Assembly: GCA_902478365.1 (NCBI GenBank)
Contig: CABSKX010000063.1
Span: forward strand, 1-11,830
Reading direction: 5' to 3'
Source: an uncultured Collinsella sp.
GTDB taxonomy: Bacteria > Actinomycetota > Coriobacteriia > Coriobacteriales > Coriobacteriaceae
DNA: 11,830 bases
Shown here: piece by piece, positions 7,544 through 11,830 of the stretch
Position numbering within the stretch: the first letter of the stretch is position 1
How the letters are laid out: every line of letters starts with the position of its first letter
Translations under genes and position numbers: made by a program
Notes under the pieces: model-generated
What the model saw: only the letters and a program-made list of their open reading frames with translations
What the model was told of the DNA's origin: nothing
Databases searched by the model: none

Positions 7544-7675
7544 GGGCCCGTGCCGGACTTAGTTTTCAGAACGTCCTCGACCATGGAAACCCCCTTATCC
7601 TGCTCCTTCGGAGCCGCGGATAAGGGGGTTTCCTGGTCTGCGGAATGTTCTGAAAACTAAGTCCAGCACGGGCCC
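7544..7675. repeat. Nested 132-nt palindromic element A
   Basis: Outer arms of 29 nt (7544-7572 and 7647-7675) pair with a single mismatch. The internal loop follows: GTCCTCG (7573-7579) on the left and CTGCGGAAT (7638-7646) on the right. Next is ACCA paired to TGGT with one bulged T (7584), then a perfect 16-bp stem (7585-7600 with 7618-7633). The apex GCTCC-TTC-GGAGC (7602-7614) folds by itself. It begins 13 bp after the oppF stop, so the opp mRNA would carry it in its 3' region. No T-tract follows the right arm, so it is not an ordinary terminator. It shares architecture and internal-loop bases with the element at 7857-7981. Confidence 0.85.
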
Positions 7676-7740
7676 TGTGTTACCACTGCAGAGGGGGTGC
7701 GATTCCTTGATCGCTCACTTAATCTAATGGGAAAGATAGC

Positions 7741-7770
7741 GAGGCCGGAGCTTTAGCTCCGGCCTCCTTA
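7741..7770 (+). terminator. Hairpin, possible opp operon terminator
   Basis: A perfect 11-bp GC-rich stem (GAGGCCGGAGC, 7741-7751, with 7756-7766) with a TTTA loop, followed by CTTATAT instead of a clean T-run. It is a plausible, somewhat weak intrinsic terminator for opp, working together with the long hairpin just upstream. Confidence 0.55.
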
Positions 7771-7856
7771 TATAAGGGCTAGGCAAAGCCGAGCCACTAA
7801 ATTTATATCAGCTCCCAGAACATGTTTGAGAACTGTGCCTGAAGTACGTATTTGTA

Positions 7857-7981
7857 GGCCCCGAATCGGTGTTGCCTCCCGGCGCATTCCGCAGGGGGAG
7901 CGATATTTTGCAGCACGAAGTGCGCAGCAAAATATCGCTCATGCCCGAGGACGCGCCGGGAGGCAACACCGATTCGGGGCC
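7857..7981. repeat. Nested 125-nt palindromic element B
   Basis: Outer arms of 29 nt (7857-7885 and 7953-7981) match perfectly. The internal loop has ATTCCGCAG (7886-7894) on the left and CGAGGAC (7946-7952) on the right, with a GGG/CCC pairing possible beside it. A perfect 14-bp stem follows (7898-7911 with 7927-7940), then an apical GCAC-GAA-GTGC hairpin (7913-7923). Read on the minus strand it has the same order of parts as element A. Open frames that cross it are a by-product of the palindrome. It ends 38 bp before the T6-G-A6 motif of the tRNA-Leu promoter. Confidence 0.88.
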
Positions 7982-8019
7982 GGACACACGGATCTACCTG
8001 CGCATTTACAAATTCGTAA

Positions 8020-8068
8020 ACTTTTTTGAAAAAAGTGCTTGCACAGTTCTCGAATCATAGGTTATTAT
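8020..8068 (+). promoter_or_regulatory. tRNA-Leu promoter with T6GA6 upstream motif
   Basis: TTGCAC (8039-8044) and TATTAT (8063-8068) are spaced 18 bp apart (or TTATTA at 17 bp). Just upstream lies the palindrome ACTTTTTTGAAAAAAGT (8020-8036). The same motif and -35 start precede the tRNA-Gly gene at 11493, so it is probably an UP-like or factor-binding element of stable-RNA promoters. Confidence 0.7.
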
Positions 8069-8125
8069 CTTCCTCGTTGAACGCGCGGGTCCAACAAAAC
8101 GAACCGTGAATCAACAACATAGCAT

Positions 8126-8215
8126 GTCGGAGTGGCGGAATTGGCAGACGCGCTAGCTTGAGGTGCTAGTGACCGCTTTTTGGTCATGCGGGTTCAAGTC
8201 CCGCCTCCGACACCA
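8126..8215 (+). tRNA. tRNA-Leu (anticodon GAG)
   Basis: A class II tRNA. The acceptor stem GTCGGAG (8126-8132) pairs with CTCCGAC (8205-8211), the discriminator base is A and CCA is encoded (8213-8215). The anticodon stem CTAGC/GCTAG encloses TTGAGGT, giving anticodon GAG at 8160-8162, which reads CUC and CUU. A long variable arm (GACC...GGTC) confirms a leucine-type tRNA. The T-arm GCGGG-TTCAAGT-CCCGC is standard. Confidence 0.96.
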
Positions 8216-8226
8216 TCGCATTTGAG

Positions 8227-8248
8227 AAGCCTCTTCGGAGGCTTTTTT
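8227..8248 (+). terminator. Intrinsic terminator after tRNA-Leu
   Basis: A 7-bp stem AAGCCTC/GAGGCTT closed by a stable TTCG tetraloop and followed by further T. It ends only 26 bp before the start codon of the next gene. Confidence 0.88.
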
Positions 8249-8274
8249 GTTACCGATAGACGGTGGGGTCCACG

Positions 8275-10620
8275 ATGGAAACGCTTGAACGCAACGAGTG
8301 GGCAGACGTTGCCCAACTAGTCGAGATCACGAGCGATGCTGTCATCATCTGCGAGCTCGACGGAACCATTCTGCATGTGAATAATCGCTTACTTGGTTTG
8401 ATGTGCGAGGAACGCGCCGACGTCATCGGTGGAGATGTTAAAGACGTCCTGTACTCGTCCGCTTTTGAACGTGCGACGGAACATCGTCTGCCATTTGAAA
8501 CTGATGGCTCCGAGAACGAACTGATGCTCAAGCTGAGTGACGGCTCCTTTATCCCCGTCTTGGTTCGTGCGGGCTCCGTAACGCCTCCACGCATCTTTGG
8601 GCGCCGCGCGCCACGTGTCCTGGTGGCGCTCCATAGCATCGAAGAACAGTATTCGCACGACCGCCAGCTCAAGCGTGCGCTTTCGGAGCTTAGAGTGGCG
8701 AACAAGCGCCTCTCTGGCACGCTCTCGGTCATTATGAGCACTGTGGGCTCCGATGAGTTGCCCAGCCTACTTGATACCGTTTTGAACCAGCTTGTAGGAA
8801 CGCTCGATGCTTCGGGTGCCGCTATCTATTTTTCTGAGAGCGGCGGTTTTAAACTTCGCGGTGTTTCCAAGGAGCTGTACGACAGCTACCTGCCTGAGTT
8901 TTTGCCGTATGGTGCTGGCATTCCGACGTATGTTCTTCGTGAGTCGCGTGCCTGTCGCTTGTCGATTCAACAGGACCTTGAGGGTGATAAGGCCGCCTCC
9001 GGTATGTTTATGGACTTGGACAATCGTTCTAAGCACCTGTTGCGCATGCAGGATATGCCTCCGTACCGCAGCGAGATCTGTCTTCCCGTTTTTTACGGTA
9101 CGCAGATTCTTGGCGTGCTGGAAGTTGGTTGGAAACGCCCTCAGGCACCGCTCGCCTATGACGTTAATGTGCTCGAGGTCATTTGCGATTACCTGTCTAT
9201 CCAGCTGGTCGGCATGGCATCGAGCCTTCGCTCCCGTCGCACGGCCGAGCTTGGCCGCTCGCTCAATGTCTTGCGTGATGAGTTGTTTACCTTTCTAGAC
9301 GATTCCGCCGCGGCTACCCAGGCGGTATCGTCCGAGATCTGCAATATGCTTAACTGCCATTTTTGCCCTGTTGAGTATGACGCCAGTCTGGATTCCTACG
9401 TCATAGATTTTGAAGGCGGCAGTCGCGTTGCTTTGCCGGACGATCCCGAGAAGCTTTTCTTTTCCACGACGGCGCCAGCGGCACGTCTGGGGGCTGGCCC
9501 TGATGGCTTTGAGGCATCTGTTTTGGGCGGTACGAGTGCCGAGGACCTTAAACACGTCCGTATAACTCGCGTTGACGAATCGATGCCTATGGGAGGCTGG
9601 CTTAGGGCGCATGGTCTGCCTTGTCAAGGTCTCTACGTCGACTCCGGCATCGAGGCGGGGCGACCACGCTCTAAGGGTGATGGCAAGCACAGTAACGACG
9701 CAATTGTTCCTGCTTCTGTTGCGAAGAGCCCGACGACGCGCGCGCTACTGCTTCGTGATGGCAGCCAAGAGCCGATTGATGACCTTGAATATGACTACTT
9801 GGTGCACTTGGCGCATGACTTTGAACTGATCTACGAAGGTGAATCTCAAAAGCGCGAGGAGCGTCATATCGCTCAGACCCTTCAGATCGGCATGAGAAAT
9901 TCCCTGGGGGATGTTCCGGGTATCGCAACAGATTCGGTGTACCTGTCGGCCACGAACTCGGCGTTGGTCGGCGGCGATTTCTATACGCTCATCCGTCTTC
10001 CCGACGACTGCGCCGTCATGATTCTGGGTGATGTGTCTGGCAAAGGCATTGAGGCCGCATCGATGTCCGCGCTCGTCAAGACGGCCCTGACGGCATATGC
10101 GTGGGAGGGCGCTGGACCGGCCCGCATGGCACGCTCCCTTAACAGTATGCTCATGGGCTTTTCGAGGGTCGAGACGTTCGTGACAGCCTTTATCGCCAAG
10201 ATTGACCTGAAAGCCGGACGCGCAACGTATTGTTCGGCGGGCCATCCTCCGACCATGGTCATCAGGCCAGAGTCGATGCCACTGGGTGGCGGCGAGGCTC
10301 GTGGGGGAGAGGTCGAGCTACTTGGATGCCAATCGGGCGTAATCGGTGCCTTTGAGAGTATGGTGTACGAGACAGGCGTGTTTACGTTCGCCCCCGGCGA
10401 CATGCTCTTCATGTATACGGATGGAACGATTGAGGCCCGCGACCGCACCGGAGCGTTCTTTGGCGAGCAGCGCTTGCGCGATCTTCTGCTTTCTGTTTCG
10501 GGGGAGGGCGTGTCGGGCATTTGCGGCAAGGTCTTGGGCGAGCTTGACCGATTTACCGAATCGGCGCTGGACGATGACATTGCATTGGTGTCCCTTGAGT
10601 TTTTACGGGGTCGTTCATAG
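8275..10620 (+). CDS. PAS/GAF-regulated PP2C phosphatase (SpoIIE/RsbU-like)
   Basis: A 781-aa soluble protein. An N-terminal PAS-like sensor (about 11-120, SDAVIICELDGTILHVNNRL) is followed by a coiled linker (about 125-150), a GAF-like domain (about 160-315), a poorly recognised middle region (about 325-520) and a SpoIIE-type PP2C Ser/Thr phosphatase domain (about 528-781). Metal-ligand aspartates are in place: GGDFYTL (Asp568), GDVSGKG (Asp586), YTDGTIEARD (Asp716) and DDDIALVSL (Asp768). The family dephosphorylates STAS anti-anti-sigma proteins, and the next gene encodes such a domain, so it is the likely substrate. No membrane segment is seen. The start chosen is ATG 8275 with GGTGGGG upstream. 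A GTG at 8263 would add four residues but lacks a ribosome site. No promoter is visible between the tRNA-Leu terminator and this start. The middle region has three close cysteines (356, 361, 364). Confidence 0.88.
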   Translation: METLERNEWADVAQLVEITSDAVIICELDGTILHVNNRLLGLMCEERADVIGGDVKDVLYSSAFERATEHRLPFETDGSENELMLKLSDGSFIPVLVRAGSVTPPRIFGRRAPRVLVALHSIEEQYSHDRQLKRALSELRVANKRLSGTLSVIMSTVGSDELPSLLDTVLNQLVGTLDASGAAIYFSESGGFKLRGVSKELYDSYLPEFLPYGAGIPTYVLRESRACRLSIQQDLEGDKAASGMFMDLDNRSKHLLRMQDMPPYRSEICLPVFYGTQILGVLEVGWKRPQAPLAYDVNVLEVICDYLSIQLVGMASSLRSRRTAELGRSLNVLRDELFTFLDDSAAATQAVSSEICNMLNCHFCPVEYDASLDSYVIDFEGGSRVALPDDPEKLFFSTTAPAARLGAGPDGFEASVLGGTSAEDLKHVRITRVDESMPMGGWLRAHGLPCQGLYVDSGIEAGRPRSKGDGKHSNDAIVPASVAKSPTTRALLLRDGSQEPIDDLEYDYLVHLAHDFELIYEGESQKREERHIAQTLQIGMRNSLGDVPGIATDSVYLSATNSALVGGDFYTLIRLPDDCAVMILGDVSGKGIEAASMSALVKTALTAYAWEGAGPARMARSLNSMLMGFSRVETFVTAFIAKIDLKAGRATYCSAGHPPTMVIRPESMPLGGGEARGGEVELLGCQSGVIGAFESMVYETGVFTFAPGDMLFMYTDGTIEARDRTGAFFGEQRLRDLLLSVSGEGVSGICGKVLGELDRFTESALDDDIALVSLEFLRGRS

Positions 10621-10698
10621 ACGGCGCTGAACGGGCTGAATCCGCACGGTTGGGGAAACGAATGCATCGAGTGGGCTTTTTTGGGGAACCATGGTCGT

Positions 10699-11445
10699 AT
10701 GAATGAGTGGAATGACATAGCGGTTTTGACGCCACCAGGCGATATCGACATCGCCACGGTGCCTGCGCTGCGTCGGCGGTTGGATGCCTTGATTGGCCGC
10801 GGCGTGCGTCGTGTCGTCATCAACTGTCAGGCTGTTAGCTTTATCGATTCGACGGGCTTGGCATTCCTGCTTACGCGCGCTCGTGAGCTCATGAGGCGAG
10901 AAGGCCTGCTTTCGCTCGTCAATGCATCAGGTGAAGTTGTTCGCTTTTTGGAGATTGCTCGTCTTGTCGATATCCTTCATGTCGCGGGGCCGGCACGGGA
11001 GTCTATTCCCGCCATTCCGGTGGGGGAGCTGCCTCGCTGGAGTAAGAGTGTCGAGGTCCGTCAGGGTATCGAGAATCTTCCATACTACCGACATCGCATC
11101 GCCGAACTCCTTGAATCGCTTCCGTTGCGCCGTGACGAGCGCTACGATGTCGCATTGGCGTCGGGGGAGGCGCTGGGTAATGCCTATGACCATGCGGGCG
11201 GTATCGGGTGCGTCCTGACGGTTCAGGCCTATGGCGATCGCGTTGTGGTTGAGGTGCTTGATCGAGGTGCCGGCTATTCTATCGATGAAACGAGCGAGCC
11301 GGTTGCATCTGAGGAACGCGGCCGTGGTATCAAGCTTATGCGTATGCTCGTCGATAACGTGGAGGTTGCTCGTCGTACGGACGGCGCCGGCACGCGCGTG
11401 CAGATGGTGAAGCTGTTTAGCGGAGCGCTGGAATCGTGTGCCTAG
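10699..11445 (+). CDS. STAS anti-anti-sigma / anti-sigma kinase fusion protein
   Basis: A 248-aa two-domain protein. Residues 1 to about 100 form a STAS domain (SpoIIAA/RsbV type: TPPGDIDIATVPALRRRL, then FIDSTGLAFLL with the phosphorylatable Ser51 of DSTG). Residues about 120-245 form a GHKL ATPase domain of the RsbW/SpoIIAB anti-sigma kinase type: N-box SGEALGNAYDH (Glu157, Asn161), G1 box DRGAG (188-192) and G2 box ERGRGIKLM (206-214). In the classical system these are separate proteins: the kinase phosphorylates the STAS serine and binds either it or sigma. Here they are fused. The gene lies 78 bp after the phosphatase gene, probably in one operon. The start is ATG 10699 (GGGGA at 10683). 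A TTG at 10681 is in frame but less likely. The sigma target is not in the window. Confidence 0.88.
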   Translation: MNEWNDIAVLTPPGDIDIATVPALRRRLDALIGRGVRRVVINCQAVSFIDSTGLAFLLTRARELMRREGLLSLVNASGEVVRFLEIARLVDILHVAGPARESIPAIPVGELPRWSKSVEVRQGIENLPYYRHRIAELLESLPLRRDERYDVALASGEALGNAYDHAGGIGCVLTVQAYGDRVVVEVLDRGAGYSIDETSEPVASEERGRGIKLMRMLVDNVEVARRTDGAGTRVQMVKLFSGALESCA

Positions 11446-11470
11446 CCAATCGCTTTAGCGCGTTTGGCTA
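11443..11470 (+). terminator. Weak hairpin at end of STAS-kinase gene
   Basis: TAGCCAA (11443-11449, overlapping the stop codon) pairs with TTGGCTA (11464-11470), with an inner CGC-TTTA-GCG. Only TTAAG follows, so termination would be weak. It is the only hairpin between this gene and the tRNA promoter. Confidence 0.35.
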
Positions 11471-11492
11471 TTAAGAACATGCGGCAGACAAG

Positions 11493-11538
11493 TTTTTTGA
11501 AAAAAGTACTTGCGTCTTTTGGACAACTCGCGTAAATT
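11493..11538 (+). promoter_or_regulatory. tRNA-Gly/Cys promoter with T6GA6 motif
   Basis: TTGCGT (11510-11515) and TAAATT (11533-11538) are spaced 17 bp apart, placing the start near 11545, just before the tRNA. Upstream are six T, G and six A followed by GTACTTGC, matching the tRNA-Leu promoter at 20 of 21 positions. Confidence 0.7.
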
Positions 11539-11550
11539 AATAACCCGCAA

Positions 11551-11626
11551 GCGGACATGGCTCAGTTGGTAGAGCACAACCTTGCCAAGGTTGGGGTCGC
11601 GGGTTCGAGCCCCGTTGTCCGCTCCA
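11551..11626 (+). tRNA. tRNA-Gly (anticodon GCC)
   Basis: The acceptor stem GCGGACA (11551-11557) pairs with TGTCCGC (11616-11622), the discriminator base is T and CCA is encoded (11624-11626). The anticodon stem CAACC/GGTTG holds loop TTGCCAA with anticodon GCC at 11584-11586, which reads GGC and GGU. The T-loop is TTCGAGC. It is the first gene of a tRNA cluster. Confidence 0.96.
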
Positions 11627-11636
11627 TTGCATTTCC

Positions 11637-11658
11637 GGACCGTTTAGGCGGTCCTTTT
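11637..11658 (+). terminator. Short hairpin between tRNA-Gly and tRNA-Cys
   Basis: GGACCG/CGGTCC stem with a 6-base loop and only four T, ending one base before tRNA-Cys. It is more likely a partial terminator or processing spacer than a full stop, because no separate promoter for tRNA-Cys fits in the gap. Confidence 0.5.
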
Positions 11659-11659
11659 C

Positions 11660-11733
11660 GGCGAAGTGGCCAAGTGGTAAGGCAGAGGCCTGCAAAGCCT
11701 TTACCCCCGGTTCGAATCCGGGCTTCGCCTCCA
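11660..11733 (+). tRNA. tRNA-Cys (anticodon GCA)
   Basis: The acceptor stem GGCGAAG (11660-11666) pairs with CTTCGCC (11723-11729), the discriminator base is T and CCA is encoded (11731-11733). The anticodon stem GAGGC/GCCTT (one G-T pair) holds loop CTGCAAA with anticodon GCA at 11692-11694. The T-arm CCCGG-TTCGAAT-CCGGG is standard. It lies 33 bp after tRNA-Gly and is probably co-transcribed with it. Confidence 0.96.
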
Positions 11734-11742
11734 GGCAACATC

Positions 11743-11769
11743 CGGGCGCTCCGGCGCCCGTTTTGTTTT
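11743..11769 (+). terminator. Intrinsic terminator after tRNA-Cys
   Basis: A perfect 7-bp GC-rich stem CGGGCGC/GCGCCCG with TCCG loop and TTTTGTTTT tail. It is followed only 6 bp later by another tRNA-Gly, so some read-through seems to be required for that gene. Confidence 0.85.
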
Positions 11770-11775
11770 ACATAT

Positions 11776-11830
11776 GCGGACATGGCTCAGTTGGTAGAGC
11801 ACAACCTTGCCAAGGTTGGGGTCGCGGGTT
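11776..11830 (+). tRNA. tRNA-Gly (GCC), second copy, cut by window end
   Basis: The 55 bases present are identical to the first 55 bases of the tRNA-Gly at 11551. The anticodon GCC is at 11809-11811. The T-arm and 3' acceptor strand lie beyond the window. No promoter is visible in the 42 bp after tRNA-Cys. Confidence 0.93.

Noticed and set aside
7544..7981. Elements A and B as REPINs made by the RAYT-type transposase at 171
   Set aside because: REP sites conserve stem sequence and a GTAG tetranucleotide. Here the stems vary and A has no GTAG. B has GTAG at 7854-7857, but one occurrence is not evidence.
7544..7981. CRISPR array or integron attC sites
   Set aside because: There are only two units, in opposite orientation, without regular repeat-spacer order. 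They show no RYYYAAC core sites and no linked integrase or cas genes.
7826..8060. Two small plus-strand open frames (67 and 63 codons) over element B
   Set aside because: They read through a near-perfect palindrome and into the tRNA promoter, lack ribosome sites and resemble no protein.
8263..8274. GTG 8263 as start of the phosphatase
   Set aside because: No ribosome site precedes it. The GGTGGGG there fits as the ribosome site for ATG 8275.
10681..10698. TTG 10681 as start of the STAS-kinase protein
   Set aside because: It is a rare start codon, its six extra residues are not part of the STAS fold, and ATG 10699 gives a typical STAS N-terminus.

Overview
The window looks like a chromosomal segment of a GC-rich, high-G+C Gram-positive gut anaerobe, most likely Coriobacteriia and probably Collinsella. 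The basis is codon usage, the form of SecG, chromosomally encoded CCA ends on the tRNAs, and a SpoIIE-type partner-switching module in what appears to be a non-sporulating lineage. The genus call is inference.

Layout. (1) 171-920: a single-domain Y1 (HUH) transposase of the RAYT/REP-associated type, flanked on both sides by CTACCC/GGGTAG motifs. (2) 1041-1295: secG, a monocistronic protein-translocase subunit closed by a strong intrinsic terminator. (3) 1587-7530: a complete oligopeptide ABC importer operon oppA-oppB-oppC-oppD-oppF, with a good sigma-70-type promoter ahead of oppA and a hairpin between oppA and oppB. (4) 7531-8125: a 595-bp stretch with no gene. It holds two large nested palindromes (132 and 125 nt), an ordinary hairpin between them and a tRNA promoter. 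(5) 8126-8215: tRNA-Leu(GAG) with its terminator. (6) 8275-10620 and 10699-11445: a PAS-GAF-PP2C (SpoIIE/RsbU-like) phosphatase, and a protein fusing a STAS anti-anti-sigma domain to an RsbW/SpoIIAB-like kinase domain. (7) 11551-11830: a tRNA cluster Gly(GCC)-Cys(GCA)-Gly(GCC), the last cut by the window end.

How they work together. OppA captures peptides outside the membrane, OppB/OppC form the pore and OppD/OppF hydrolyse ATP. The phosphatase probably senses a signal through PAS/GAF and dephosphorylates the STAS domain of the neighbouring fusion protein, changing whether an unseen sigma factor is sequestered. No sigma factor gene lies in the window.

Most unusual signal. The two large palindromes after oppF have almost unrelated arm sequences but the same architecture: 29-bp outer arms starting GGNCCCG, an internal loop carrying the same two sequence blocks (GTCCTCGnnCATG on one strand side, CTGCGGAAT on the other), a second stem of 14-16 bp and an apical hairpin with a TTC/GAA turn. 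They lie in opposite orientation. Fixed internal-loop bases between freely varying helices suggest a structured RNA or a folded-DNA recognition element that I do not recognise.
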